A model generated the notes under the pieces. The model was not told the DNA's origin. It was given only the letters and a program-made list of their open reading frames with translations, and made no database searches. Below are positions 43,971 through 54,400 of a stretch of 64,000 nt of DNA, one piece after another; positions within the stretch are counted from its first letter, which is position 1; each line of letters begins with the position of its first letter. Both the position numbers and the translations under genes were made by a program. This DNA is from Paenibacillus sp. PK3_47 (lineage in GTDB: Bacteria; Bacillota; Bacilli; Paenibacillales; Paenibacillaceae), in contig NZ_CP026029.1 in the NCBI RefSeq assembly GCF_023520895.1, forward strand, positions 1,922,001-1,986,000, read 5' to 3'.

Positions 43971-45068
43971 TTAAATGCTAGCCTGTATACTTCCCAGTTC
44001 AGTGGAAATCCGGTTTCTGGCGACATCCACCACGCTAAAATCCATTGCTGCGACATAAATCTTCTCCAGTTCATCCCGGTGCACCTTGGCCTCTGCCAGC
44101 GCGGCTATCGCATCCTTCATTTTGGCCTTATATTGTGCGCTTACTTCCTCAAGCGGTCCGGCAAAACGCTCATCCGTTCCCGGTGCAACAATGGCTTCAT
44201 ACGTATCGATGATCACGTCTCCCTCCCGGTCCGGGTAATATTCATGCGGGCTGGTGCTGTCAAAGATCGCAAAATCAAGCTCACGCACAATGACCATATC
44301 CAGACTGTGCGGATCAAATCCGCAGTGATAAATTTCCGTATCCAAGCCTCTTTTCTCTGCCTCGGCGGCGATTTTTTTGAGCATGGTCGATTTGCCTGTT
44401 CCGGCCCGGCCTTTGATGAAGAACCGTTTGGACAGCCCTTCGGTCAAATTAGGTACAAAGTCAACCGCCCCTGCCGGCGTTGCTGCGCCCAGAAACCGGT
44501 GCTTAACGTCAGCACTCTTCTGAAGATGCGCTTCACCAAACAGCTGTTCCAGCATCCCGGCTGTTAATTGATCCGCCTTGCCGAAGTCCATATGCTCAAA
44601 GTAAATCTTTTCCCATTCGTCATGAATGTTCAGGGCCTCTGCGAACCTGCTGTACGCTGCCGCGTAGGCATCAGCAACCTTCCGGTTAATTTCCTCAATG
44701 ATCTCCCTTTGGCCGATAAGTGCGGCAGAGTCCCACGCTTCCCCCAGGTTCACGTATTCCTCAACTGCTCCGGGAGCCTTGGGCTCGATCACATGGGGCG
44801 CAGTCCCGTCAACAATGCCCGCGCCCAGCGCCGGAATAATGACCCCGTCAATGGAATCCTTATCCGATGAACAATGGATCAGCTCGATATTGTATCCCCG
44901 CTCCGCCCATTCCGTGCCGATCGCTTTCATCAGAGAGGATTTTCCGGTGCCGGGGCCGCCTTTCAATATGAATATCCGCCGGAGTCCCTGAAGATTCGAT
45001 TCGAACAAATTGTAGAAGCCAAGAGCCGTATTGCCGCCTGCAAAATATCTTGAAATCCTCGCAGCCAT
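43971..45068 (-). CDS. Tandem P-loop ATPase, unknown function
   Basis: A 365-residue protein with two homologous nucleotide-binding halves: ILKGGPGTGKSSLMKAIG (near 36-52) and IKGRAGTGKSTMLKKIA (near 220-236). Each is followed by ELIHCSSDKDSIDGVI or EIYHCGFDPHSLDMVI, and then by matching helical C-terminal pieces ending in KIYFEHMDF or KIYVAAMDF. It is therefore an internal duplication. Family known in Bacillota as a conserved hypothetical ATPase. Start 45068 has AAGGAAG upstream. It is a single gene; no partner suggests a function. Confidence 0.75.
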   Translation of the reverse strand: MAARISRYFAGGNTALGFYNLFESNLQGLRRIFILKGGPGTGKSSLMKAIGTEWAERGYNIELIHCSSDKDSIDGVIIPALGAGIVDGTAPHVIEPKAPGAVEEYVNLGEAWDSAALIGQREIIEEINRKVADAYAAAYSRFAEALNIHDEWEKIYFEHMDFGKADQLTAGMLEQLFGEAHLQKSADVKHRFLGAATPAGAVDFVPNLTEGLSKRFFIKGRAGTGKSTMLKKIAAEAEKRGLDTEIYHCGFDPHSLDMVIVRELDFAIFDSTSPHEYYPDREGDVIIDTYEAIVAPGTDERFAGPLEEVSAQYKAKMKDAIAALAEAKVHRDELEKIYVAAMDFSVVDVARNRISTELGSIQASI

Positions 45069-45155
45069 ACATCCACTTCCTTTCCCGTTGTCGCCTGGCA
45101 GGCTTATAACCATACAATATGCGTCAGGTATTTGTGAGGTGCAATTTCACATAAC

Positions 45156-45194
45156 AAAAAGCCCATACCCTTAACTTCTTAAGGATACAGGCCT
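45156..45194 (-). terminator. kimA terminator
   Basis: On the minus strand GCC-GTATCCTTAA pairs with TTAAGGGTAT-GGC and is followed by TTTTTG. Confidence 0.85.
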
Positions 45195-45209
45195 CTAGAG
45201 CAGAACCGT

Positions 45210-47036
45210 TTATTTTTTCAGATGATAAGGCACAGTAGTCACGATAACATCGCTGCGGAACAGCAAATGCGCTCGGATCAGCAGACTCGACTGGTTATGC
45301 AGGATGTTATGCCAGCCTTTTTTCGGAATGAACTGGGGAATAATGACCGTTACTTTATGATTCAGCTCGGCTGCTTTCCAGTTCACCGTATCAATGAATT
45401 TGGTAAGCGGCTGAATGATGCTGCGGTATGGCGTATACAGGGTCACCAGACGCACGTCCGGCTGCCACTTTTTCCACTTCTCCTCAAAGGCGGCTTCCTC
45501 TTCCCTCTCAAAAGGCACGTACACGGCAATAATCTGCTGCGGATTCAGCGATTTGGCATACTCCAGCGAGTTCTCAACGACATGCGTAACCCCGGCGACC
45601 GGCACGATAATGACATTGCCTTCAATTTTAATGGTTTCCTCACAGGTAGTTATTCTAAGCTGATCCGCAATCGCCTCGTAATGCTTATGAATCCGGTGAA
45701 AAATCAGCAGTAGAATCGGCAGGAATACAAACACCGGCCACACCTGCGTAAATTTGGTCATGAAGAACATCATGGTTACAATAAAGCTGATCAGCGCACC
45801 CACCGTGTTAATAATGAACTTCGGCATCCAGCCTGCCGGCTTTTCCCGGAGCCATTTCACCATCATCCCGGTCTGGGATAACGTAAAGGGAATGAACACA
45901 CCGACCGCATATAAAGGAATTAACTGCTCTGTCTCTCCCTCAAATACATAAATCAGGAGCATGGAGAGCACCCCGAGGATGATAATGCCGTTGGAATACC
46001 CCAGCCGGTCCCCCCGCATCGTGAACATCCGCGGAATGAACTTATCCTTGGCCAGATTTACAGCGAGTAAAGGAAATGCGGAATACCCGGTGTTAGCGGC
46101 CAGAATCAGGATTAAGGCAGTAGTTCCCTGTATAAAAAAGTACATCGCATTCCGTCCAAAGGTCTGTTCCGCAATTTGTGAGACGACAGTGACGTCAGCA
46201 CGGGGTGCAACGCCATAATAGTAGGCCAGCACCACAATTCCGGAGAACAGGACAGCCAATAATCCACCCATGGCGAGTAAGGTTTTGGCTGCGTTGGACG
46301 CCTGCGGACTTTTGAAATTGGGAATGGCGTTCGATATCGCTTCTACCCCGGTTAACGCCGAGCTCCCGGAAGAAAATGCCCGCAGCAGCAGGAATAAGCT
46401 GATCCCCGCCACCGGAGTGCCCAGAGGTGTATGCAGCTCTGCCGGGACGTTACCTGACAGAATATTATACAGACCTGTACCGATCAGAATGAATAAGGCC
46501 AGCACGAACAGATATACCGGATAAGCCAATACGGAGGCCGATTCCGTCACACCTCTCAAGTTCAGGATCGTAATCAGGAGCACGAAAATAATGGCGATCA
46601 TCACTTTATGCTCATGCAGACTCGGAAAAGCGGAAGTGATCGCATCTGTTCCTGCCGATACACTTACAGCCACCGTTAAAATATAGTCCACTAACAGTGA
46701 ACCGCCGGCAATCAATCCAGGGTAGCGGCCCAGATTTTCCTTCGATACAACATAGGCTCCCCCGCCGTGGGAGTAAGCAAAGATAATCTGCCGGTAGGAT
46801 AAAATTAATGCAGTAAGCAGTACCAATACGCCAATCGCAATCGGAATCGAGTACCAAAAGGCTGCTGCGCCTATGGTGACCAGGACAATCAAGATCTGTT
46901 CCGGACCGTACGCCACGGAAGACAAGGCATCGGATGACAGAATGGCCAGTGCCTTCTTTTTGTTTAATTTTTGCTCCCCTAATTCGGTGGACTTCAAAGG
47001 CCGGCCGATCAGGAATCTTTTTAAAAATGAGATCAT
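45210..47036 (-). CDS. kimA: KimA-like high-affinity K+/H+ importer
   Basis: A 608-residue APC-superfamily transporter: about 12 hydrophobic helices up to residue 460 (LSSDALSSVAYGPEQILIVL and FSSGSSALTGVEAISNAIPNF are family marks), then a soluble C-terminal domain with a universal-stress-protein-like fold (470-608). Length and layout equal Bacillus KimA (YdaO), a proton-driven K+ importer inhibited by c-di-AMP. In Bacillus the gene follows a c-di-AMP riboswitch; here the 107-bp upstream gap is too short for one and holds only a terminator-like hairpin. Its RBS is AGGAGTGGTGAAG. Confidence 0.87.
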   Translation of the reverse strand: MISFLKRFLIGRPLKSTELGEQKLNKKKALAILSSDALSSVAYGPEQILIVLVTIGAAAFWYSIPIAIGVLVLLTALILSYRQIIFAYSHGGGAYVVSKENLGRYPGLIAGGSLLVDYILTVAVSVSAGTDAITSAFPSLHEHKVMIAIIFVLLITILNLRGVTESASVLAYPVYLFVLALFILIGTGLYNILSGNVPAELHTPLGTPVAGISLFLLLRAFSSGSSALTGVEAISNAIPNFKSPQASNAAKTLLAMGGLLAVLFSGIVVLAYYYGVAPRADVTVVSQIAEQTFGRNAMYFFIQGTTALILILAANTGYSAFPLLAVNLAKDKFIPRMFTMRGDRLGYSNGIIILGVLSMLLIYVFEGETEQLIPLYAVGVFIPFTLSQTGMMVKWLREKPAGWMPKFIINTVGALISFIVTMMFFMTKFTQVWPVFVFLPILLLIFHRIHKHYEAIADQLRITTCEETIKIEGNVIIVPVAGVTHVVENSLEYAKSLNPQQIIAVYVPFEREEEAAFEEKWKKWQPDVRLVTLYTPYRSIIQPLTKFIDTVNWKAAELNHKVTVIIPQFIPKKGWHNILHNQSSLLIRAHLLFRSDVIVTTVPYHLKK

Positions 47037-47069
47037 GGTTTCTTCACCACTCCTGTGAATAAACAGAAT

Positions 47070-47103
47070 AAAAAAAGACCACAGAACAACATTCCGTGAC
47101 CGA
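47070..47103 (-). terminator. Terminator or attenuator upstream of kimA
   Basis: On the minus strand GGTCACGGAA pairs (with wobbles) with TTCTGTGGTC and is followed by TTTTTTT. It lies between the hydrolase stop and the kimA start, with only about 34 bp left for a promoter. Confidence 0.6.
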
Positions 47104-47143
47104 ACACTTCACATGACAGCTCCGCTCTCTCTATGCGTACGGG

Positions 47144-47971
47144 TTAGATGCCATGTTCTATCAGACGTTTCCGGTTCAGATGCACCTTCTCCAGAAACTG
47201 GCTGAGCAGCTGATTGAATATTTCGGGCTGGCACAGGTTGCTGGGATTTAAGGCGTCCGGAATGACGGCAAATTGTGCATGCGGCACCTGCTCCGCCATG
47301 TCTTTCATACAAAGAACACCGTATTCCATACCATCTCCCGCCAGAAATAACGCAGGATGAGGATATCCCTTATGAAAAGGGGCAGCATCCGGCCGGGCCA
47401 TCGCCAGTCTTTGCTTATACAGCTCGCGCGGACGTTTCTCCAGCATGCTGCTGCGGATCACCTGATAGGCCAGCCCCCACCGCTGATACATCAGACGTAT
47501 GGAAGGCAGCACCAGCTCGCTGGGCGCATAATAGGTGAACCAGCTGCAATAGGCTGCAGCCACCTGAAGCTTATCGATCAGGGAGAAGGAGGAAGAATCC
47601 CCCCGGCAGAAGCTGTCCGCGACCACCACCGCTTTGACCCGTTCGGGATATTCCCTGGCAATATACTGTGCAACCAGACCGCCGTAAGAGACGCCGACAA
47701 ACACTGCATCCCGCAAGTTAAGCTCGTTCAGCAGCATGATCAGATCCGTACCCTGTGTCTCAATAACCTTCTCTTTGGATTGCATCAGCCTGCCCGACTT
47801 CCCGTTTCCCCGCAAATCACACAGGATCACCTGATAGTCCTCGGAGAAAAACTCCAGCTGGGACTTGAACATCGTATGTGTCAGACCGTGTCCATGAATA
47901 AATACAATTGGCTGGCCGCTCCCTTCCCGCTCATAGTAGAGCGAAGTTCCATTCAGGATTGCAACTGCCAA
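47144..47971 (-). CDS. Alpha/beta-fold hydrolase
   Basis: A 275-residue hydrolase. HGHGLTHTMF forms the oxyanion region, nucleophile Ser is in GVSYGGL (near 97), and the C-terminal LFLAGDGMEYG holds the likely Asp. The usual catalytic His after it is not clear: the segment PDALNPSNLCQPE has no His, so the triad may be incomplete. Start TTG 47971 is proposed because GAGGTGAT matches the anti-Shine-Dalgarno and lies at ideal distance; ATG 47977 just upstream is the alternative. Function unknown. Confidence 0.75.
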   Translation of the reverse strand: MAVAILNGTSLYYEREGSGQPIVFIHGHGLTHTMFKSQLEFFSEDYQVILCDLRGNGKSGRLMQSKEKVIETQGTDLIMLLNELNLRDAVFVGVSYGGLVAQYIAREYPERVKAVVVADSFCRGDSSSFSLIDKLQVAAAYCSWFTYYAPSELVLPSIRLMYQRWGLAYQVIRSSMLEKRPRELYKQRLAMARPDAAPFHKGYPHPALFLAGDGMEYGVLCMKDMAEQVPHAQFAVIPDALNPSNLCQPEIFNQLLSQFLEKVHLNRKRLIEHGI

Positions 47972-48015
47972 GCTCATCACCTCATATCAGTTAAAAAAAA
48001 GTCCAAACGGAAAAC

Positions 48016-48044
48016 CACCCTGCCCGCATATCACGGGCAGGGTG
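48016..48044 (-). terminator. Terminator of the MerR gene
   Basis: A perfect 11-bp stem CACCCTGCCCG / CGGGCAGGGTG; on the minus strand it is followed by GTTTTCCGTTT. Confidence 0.7.
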
Positions 48045-48177
48045 CATAATCTAATCCCAAACACAGTCTAGCATTTAGAATGTTAATGTAGGATTAGGGA
48101 TTCCATCAGAGTATTAAGATTGCATTAAGATCCGGCGGAAAAACGGGCTGCTTTGTACTACCGGCGCGGGCCTTCCC

Positions 48178-48627
48178 TTACGCCTTACGGACAGGAGGCG
48201 AGTAGAACACATCCGCATGCATATGCTGAATTTCGTCCCAGTTGGCGGGATTGGCCGAATCCGGCAGGCGCTGCTCCAGAATAGCCTGATACAAGGCCGT
48301 TTTTTGTTCCAGATGGGCCACATGCCGTTTGGCTTCTTCGAGCTGGGCAAGTGCCGCTTCTTTATGCTCCATAATGAGTGCGAAGCGCTGCGGAATCGTC
48401 TCATCCCCTTCGAGGCAGAGATCGACGTACGTTTTGATGGCTTCAATCGGCATCCCGGATTGCTTGAGGCATTTGACGCCATGCAGCCAGTTGACTGATT
48501 CTTCGTCGAACATCCGGATGTTGTTGTGATCGCGCTGCAAGCTTGGCACCAGGCCTTTATCTGTGTAAAAGCGCACGGCATGCTCAGTGAGTCCCGTTAA
48601 CCGGGCGGCTTCTTTGACTGTATACAT
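48178..48627 (-). CDS. MerR-family regulator, AdhR-like
   Basis: A 149-residue regulator: MerR winged helix-turn-helix (1-70, YTVKEAARLTGLTEHAVRFY), then a dimerisation coiled coil (80-125). Cys53 in VKCLKQSGMP aligns with the conserved Cys that senses reactive aldehydes in Bacillus AdhR; a second Cys is at 71. AAGGAG lies 8 nt before the ATG. It is divergent from an aldo-keto reductase gene whose promoter has the 19-bp spacer characteristic of MerR control. Confidence 0.9.
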   Translation of the reverse strand: MYTVKEAARLTGLTEHAVRFYTDKGLVPSLQRDHNNIRMFDEESVNWLHGVKCLKQSGMPIEAIKTYVDLCLEGDETIPQRFALIMEHKEAALAQLEEAKRHVAHLEQKTALYQAILEQRLPDSANPANWDEIQHMHADVFYSPPVRKA

Positions 48628-48666
48628 AGGAAAACTCCTTGGTTCATGAATTTTTATAAAGGCCGC

Positions 48667-48697
48667 TTGACTTCGTGTAACACGAAGGTCTTAAGCT
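48667..48697 (+). promoter_or_regulatory. MerR-type promoter and operator
   Basis: TTGACT (48667-48672) and TAAGCT (48692-48697) with an exactly 19-bp spacer. The operator CTTCGTGTAACACGAAG, a perfect 7-bp inverted repeat with 3-nt centre, covers 48671-48687 in between. This is the standard MerR activation geometry for the reductase gene. Confidence 0.88.
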
Positions 48698-48802
48698 GAT
48701 TGTAATGCAAGCCCGCCGCAAGCGGAAGCCCCGCTGCAGTATCTCCTTCCCGGGATACGCGCCGTTTGCTGCCCTACATTTAAATCACTAGGAGGAATTA
48801 CA

Positions 48803-49654
48803 ATGCAGACCGTAACATTGAACAACGGAGTTGCTATGCCAATCATCGGCTTCGGCGTCTACCAGATTCCTGATGCTGAAGAATGCGAAAATGCGGTATA
48901 TGAAGCGCTGATGACCGGCTACCGCCTGATCGACACTGCCGCAGGTTATCTGAACGAGGAAGCGGTCGGACGCGCAATCAAGCGCAGCGGCGTACCGCGT
49001 GAGGAGCTGTTCATCACGACCAAGCTCTGGGTTCAGGACGCCGGCTACGAGAGTGCCAAGCTGGCCTTTGCGAAATCCCTGAACAAGCTCCAGCTCGACT
49101 ATCTGGATCTATACTTAATCCACCAGCCGTTCGGTGATTACTATGGTGCTTGGCGCGCGATGGAAGAGCTGTACCGCGAAGGCAAAATCAGGGCGATTGG
49201 CGTCAGCAACTTCCTGCCCGACCGTCTGATGGACCTTATCGTGCATAACGAAATCGTGCCTGCCGTCAACCAGGTGGAGACGCATCCGTTCTACCAGCAG
49301 AGTGAAAGCGCCGCTTTTATGAAAGAACAGGGCGTGCAGCACCAGTCATGGGCGCCGTTCGCTGAAGGACTGGGTAATATGTTCGGCAACGAAGTGCTGG
49401 CCTCAATCGCAGGCAGACACAGCAAGTCCGTCGCCCAGGTCGTGCTGCGCTGGCTGGTTCAGCGTAATATCGTCGTGATTCCAAAATCAGTGAGAAAAGA
49501 GCGGATCGCTGAAAATTTCGCCATTTTCGATTTTGAGCTAAGCGCAGATGAACTCGCGGAAATTTCCGCGCTTGATACCGGGAACACGCTGTTCATGTCC
49601 TATCACGATCCGGTATTCGCCAAAATGCTGGGTACCTTGAGAGTCGATTTGTAA
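48803..49654 (+). CDS. Aldo/keto reductase
   Basis: A 283-residue NADPH-dependent (alpha/beta)8-barrel reductase. Catalytic residues Asp44 and Tyr48 are in [12 protein letters not shown], Lys in FITTKLWV and His in LIHQPF; the cofactor site is near [14 protein letters not shown]. It reduces aldehydes such as methylglyoxal in related YvgN/YtbE-type enzymes. GGAGG lies 7 nt before the ATG. Control by the divergent AdhR-like MerR protein makes an aldehyde-detoxification role likely. Confidence 0.93.
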   Translation: MQTVTLNNGVAMPIIGFGVYQIPDAEECENAVYEALMTGYRLIDTAAGYLNEEAVGRAIKRSGVPREELFITTKLWVQDAGYESAKLAFAKSLNKLQLDYLDLYLIHQPFGDYYGAWRAMEELYREGKIRAIGVSNFLPDRLMDLIVHNEIVPAVNQVETHPFYQQSESAAFMKEQGVQHQSWAPFAEGLGNMFGNEVLASIAGRHSKSVAQVVLRWLVQRNIVVIPKSVRKERIAENFAIFDFELSADELAEISALDTGNTLFMSYHDPVFAKMLGTLRVDL

Positions 49655-49693
49655 TATATTTCATCCTAAAAAAAACAAACCTTAATACGGCAA

Positions 49694-49724
49694 AAAAGCC
49701 GTCCTGTATTTACAGGACGGCTTT
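49694..49724. terminator. Bidirectional terminator
   Basis: AAAGCCGTCCTGT pairs perfectly with ACAGGACGGCTTT between the reductase and the allophanate hydrolase stops. Confidence 0.92.
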
Positions 49725-49757
49725 AACTATTGAAGAGGAGGTTAGCAGCTGCATCGT

Positions 49758-51497
49758 TTATTTCTGGAAAAGCGTTATTGCATTCCTCCAGCCTCCGGCT
49801 GAAGTAATATTCCGCGATTGTTCCGCGGCATAGGACTCGCACAGAAAACCGGATACTTGGCGTCCGTCTGCCAGCTCAATTCTGCCGATTCCCAGAGGCG
49901 CCGGTATGGACGCTGTGAAATGTCCGAAGGACGCCGCTGACATCTTCCACAATTCCAGGCGGATGGCAGCTCCATTGCCGGATGTCCTTATCAGCCCCGG
50001 CTTTGGCGGACTTGTCGGCAGCATGTATAGTTCATATACAGCGGCCGTTTCAGACTCTTCAAGGAACTCGGCACCCAGTTCAAGCATCTGCCTTTCCAAG
50101 GGCATCTCCCGCATATGGAGACCGCATACGGCAACTGTCACGTCCTTTGTTTGGCTTGTCAGTGCGCGGGCAGCTGCTCCAAGATTGGCTTCCTTCTCCG
50201 GCAGGGTGAACAGAGTAATGCCAAAAGGCAGCCGTTCTTCTGCTTCACCCGCCGGGATCGAAACGGCACTAAGATCAAGCAGGTTGCAGTGATTGGTGTA
50301 GAGACCCATTTTGCTGTTGGCAGCCACAGGATCAGCTGCAACCTGCTCCCGTGTCCATGTGCCGCCTGCTGTCGGCAGGACCAGCACGGCATTGTTCAGC
50401 AGCCTGCGGACCTCGCCGCGGATTTCAGCAAGCCTGTGCTGCGAACGGAATAAAGCCGCTGCTGTAAAATCCGCCCGCGAACCCGAGCGGAGGATCTGCT
50501 CTGTAACCGGCAGCGCGGAGCCGGGATGGCTTGAGATGAAGCTCTCCAGATCCGCCCAGCGTTCCGCTACCCACGGCCCTTCATAAAGCTGCGCTGCTGC
50601 TTCCTGGAACAGTGAAATGTCGGCTTCTTCCACTTTATGCCCTGTTTGAACAAGTCTCTGTTTCGCCCGTTCCCAGGCTTCGGAGTAAGCCTCGGCAAAA
50701 GGACCGAAGAATTCCAAAGGACCCTTAGGAATCAGGAACACTTCCGGCATGGCTGCGCGCCCCAGCGGACGGCCGGCAGAATACGGATCTGATGGCAGAT
50801 GGCCGCGCACCTGTCCGTCGACAGACTCTGCGTCTTCTATTACACGCGCGAATACCGTAACACAATCGAGACTCCGGCAGGCCGGGATCACCCCCGAAGA
50901 TGGCCAAGCGCCCAGGGCTGGCTTGTAGCCGATCAGTCCGTTCAAAGCAGCCGGTACCCGTCCTGATCCCGCTGTGTCTGTCCCCAGCGCGAAAGCCGCT
51001 TGCCCCCGGGCAACAGCAACAGCAGAGCCGGAGCTGGAGCCGCCGCTGATAAGCTCCGGTCTAAGCGCATTATGCGCCGCTCCATACGGACTTCGTGTAC
51101 CGACTAGCCCTGTAGCGAACTGGTCCAAATTGGTCTTGCCTACCGGTATTGCTCCTGCTGCAAGGAGACGTTCCACTACGGCTGCGTGTTGGCCAGGCTC
51201 ATAGCTGAAGTCCGGACAGGCAGCGGTGACCGGCCATCCCGCCACTTCAATATTATCCTTCACTGCGAAGGGAATCCCCCACAGCGGAGAATCCTCCGGA
51301 TTCATTTCCTTCAGGCGTTCCAGATAAGGCCTGATCCTCTCCAGTGCAGGCGGCAGAATCCAGATGGCCATGTCTGCATCCTCCCTGGACCGCTCTATGA
51401 TAACATCAATAACCTCATCTACCGTAAACCACCCGGAGCGGTAGCCGCGGTGCAGTGCACTTATCGTCACCTGAAAAGGGACTTTATCTGTACTCAT
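49758..51497 (-). CDS. atzF: Allophanate hydrolase
   Basis: A 579-residue enzyme splitting allophanate into 2 NH3 and 2 CO2. The amidase-signature domain (1-440) shows Lys80 (FAVKDNIEVAG), Ser in GGSSSGS (154-156) and nucleophile Ser178 (TDTAGSGR). The C-terminal domain (about 460-579) is the gamma-glutamyl-cyclotransferase-like fold of AtzF-type enzymes. Its start overlaps the carboxylase stop (ATGA) with GAGGAGG 7 nt upstream. Last step of the guanidine pathway encoded by this operon. Confidence 0.95.
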   Translation of the reverse strand: MSTDKVPFQVTISALHRGYRSGWFTVDEVIDVIIERSREDADMAIWILPPALERIRPYLERLKEMNPEDSPLWGIPFAVKDNIEVAGWPVTAACPDFSYEPGQHAAVVERLLAAGAIPVGKTNLDQFATGLVGTRSPYGAAHNALRPELISGGSSSGSAVAVARGQAAFALGTDTAGSGRVPAALNGLIGYKPALGAWPSSGVIPACRSLDCVTVFARVIEDAESVDGQVRGHLPSDPYSAGRPLGRAAMPEVFLIPKGPLEFFGPFAEAYSEAWERAKQRLVQTGHKVEEADISLFQEAAAQLYEGPWVAERWADLESFISSHPGSALPVTEQILRSGSRADFTAAALFRSQHRLAEIRGEVRRLLNNAVLVLPTAGGTWTREQVAADPVAANSKMGLYTNHCNLLDLSAVSIPAGEAEERLPFGITLFTLPEKEANLGAAARALTSQTKDVTVAVCGLHMREMPLERQMLELGAEFLEESETAAVYELYMLPTSPPKPGLIRTSGNGAAIRLELWKMSAASFGHFTASIPAPLGIGRIELADGRQVSGFLCESYAAEQSRNITSAGGWRNAITLFQK

Positions 51498-54400
51498 GAC
51501 GCCGCCTCCTCTTGTACCGGATAGATTGCGGCTATAAGATCGCCGGCACGTACCTGATCTCCCGGAGAGACAAATATTTCGGCAATGATACCATCCATCG
51601 GTGCCTGCTGCGGGAACTCCATTTTCATACTTTCTTCTATTATAATTGTTTCTCCCTTGCGTACCCGCTGGCCGGGCTCAGCAATAACCTTCCAGACACT
51701 TCCCGGCATCAGGCTGTTCACTCCTGCGCTTCCTTCAGGCAGAGAACTGCTTCCTTGAGCAGCCGCCGCTTCCGATTCCGCAATATGCTCGGCAATCCCA
51801 AGCTCCTTCCAGCGCTCCCGCTCCTGCTGAAACGCCCCCTGCTGCAGCTCCCGGAAACCCGAGGCCTCGCCTTGAATCGTATCCAGCCATTCCAGATATT
51901 CTTTTAACTTAAAGGTGGTTTCTTCTACTTCAACAGTAAATGCTCCCCGCGGAAAGTCTTCTCTCATTTGCAGCAGCTCTTCCTCGGATACCGGATAAAA
52001 ACGGATCTGATCGAAGAAACGCAGCAGCCAAGGCTTACCCGGCTCGAAATTAGCCGTCTCCCGGAACTTGTTCCACATCTGTACCGTCCGGCCGACGAAC
52101 TGATAGCCCCCGGGTCCTTCCATCCCATATACACAGAGATAGGCACCGCCAATGCCGACAGCATTTTCAGGGGTCCAGGTACGTGCCGGATTGTATTTAG
52201 TCGTGACCAGACGGTGCCGCGGATCAAGCGGAACCGCGACAGGAGCACCCAGATAGACATCCCCCAGGCCCATTACAAGGTAAGAGGCATTAAACACAAC
52301 ATTTGCGACTTCATCAATGGATTCCAGACCGTTCATCCGGCGGATGAACTCCAGATTACTTGGACACCACGGGGCGTCCGGACGTACATTCTGCTGATAC
52401 CGTTCAATGGCGAGCCGGGTGGCAGGATCATCCCAGGATAAAGGCAGGTTCACGATACGCGAAGGAACTTCAATGGAGTCGAGGGACGGAAGCTCCCGGT
52501 CAATGTCCAGGACAAGCGCCGCTGCTTCCTTCACCGTAATCTTTCTGCGGTCCAGATGAATCTGCAGGGAACGGATACCCGGTGTCATCTCAATATATGG
52601 GATCAGGCCGCTATCCTGTACAGCCTGCATCAGCACGTAGACCTGGAAACGGTACAGCAAATCCAGCTCGCGTTCCCCGTATTCCACCAGAATATTCTCG
52701 TCTCCGGAGCAGCGGATCACAATCCTAAACCGGCGTCCTTCTTCTTCATGGGCCAGCAGCGGCATGTAGCTGCCGGATGAAGCCACAGGCAACACAGGTA
52801 TTGCAGGAGTATCTTCTTGCTGCCGTTCTGAGCCGATCCAGTCCAGGAAGCTCTCCTGCTCCAGCCATAACTGTTCAGCTTCCTCCACCGTAATCAATTG
52901 GAAACGGACCGTATCTCCAGGACGCAGCTGGCCGATCTTCCATAACTCCGCCGTGGCTGTCGTGACAGGGCAGACAAATCCGCCCAGGCTGGGACCGTCC
53001 GGTCCGAGTATAATCGGCATATCTCCGGTTAAATCCAGGGCGCCGACTGCATAAGCGTTGTCGTGAATGTTCGACGGATGAAGTCCGGCATCCCCTCCAT
53101 CCTCGCGGGCCCACAGCGGCGCCGGTCCCACTAATCTCACCCCTGTGCGGGAGCTGTTGAAGTGAACCTCCCATTCCGTCTCTGTCAGCTGCTCCATATA
53201 GGCGGGCAGTAAATATTCCTGGGTGCAGTGCGGTCCGGGAATGACACCAATGCTCCATTCCTTTGCCAAAGCTGGACGGGAGATACCGGGCAACGGGTGC
53301 ATATCCTGTGCGGTGCCTGCCGCAGCTGTACTTGGCTTGATGCGCAGTACGGAACCTGGACGCAATGCGCTGCCGGCATGACCGCCGAAGCCTCCCAGCG
53401 TAAACGTCGAGGCACTGCCTAGCGTCAGCGGCATGTCAAACCCTCCGTCAACCAGCATGTACCCGCGCATCCCCAGCTTGGATTCACCCAGGGTAAGCAC
53501 AGAGCCGGCCGGGGCAATTACCGGCGAATACAGCGGAACCGGAATTCCGTCCAGAGCAGCCCCCATGTCGGCTCCTGTAAGCACGAAGCGGACTTCATCG
53601 CGGAAGCGGTAGCTTCCCCCGCGAAGCGTCATCTCCAGCCCCGCGGCCTGTTCCGTATTGCCAAGCAGCCGGTTGCCGATCCGGAACGCCAGCGCGTCCA
53701 TCGGACCTGAAGGCGGGACACCAATGTCCCAATACCCGATCCGTCCCGGTACATCCTGTACTGACGTCTGGACACCGCCGTCGATAACCTCTATGGCCCG
53801 TTCGGCAGAGAGATATCCGTTCAGCATGCTTGTATAGACCAGCCCTTCACGGAAGGAATCCGTCCCGAGAAATGCTGCAATATAAGATTGGTTAGTCGTA
53901 ATTCCGTATACGCGCAGCTGTTCCAGACTGCCAATCATTTTATGAATAGCTTCTTCGCGGGTGCCGGCGTGTACAATGATTTTTGCCAGCATCGGATCAT
54001 ACAGGGTTGTAACCTGCAGCCCCGGCTGTATCCACGTCTCTACCCGGACCCCTTCCGGCCAGATTACACTGTCGATCCGCCCGTCGCTCGGCCGGAAATC
54101 ATGATAACAATCCTCCGCATATAACCGCACCTGCAGACTATGTCCCTGAGGCTTCCGCAGCCGTTCCTCCAGCTGATTCAGCTCACCTGCCGCCTCCTGC
54201 ACCATCCACTCTACAAGGTCAATGCCGCATACTTCTTCAGTAACACCATGTTCGACCTGCAGGCGGGTATTCACTTCAAGGAAATAGTACCGGTCCGCCT
54301 CGGGATCGTAGAGAAACTCTACGGTACCCGCATTGCGGTAACCGGCTTCCATGGCCAGCTGTCTTGCACTATCCAGCATTGCTCTGCGCGTCTTCTCCGG

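Noticed and set aside
47037..47143. c-di-AMP (ydaO) riboswitch ahead of the KimA-like gene
   Set aside because: The gap is too short and none of the conserved aptamer pieces are visible.
48114..48581. 155-codon frame overlapping the MerR gene in another frame
   Set aside because: Composition dominated by Cys, Ser, Arg; the MerR frame has a full winged-helix motif and a good ribosome binding site.
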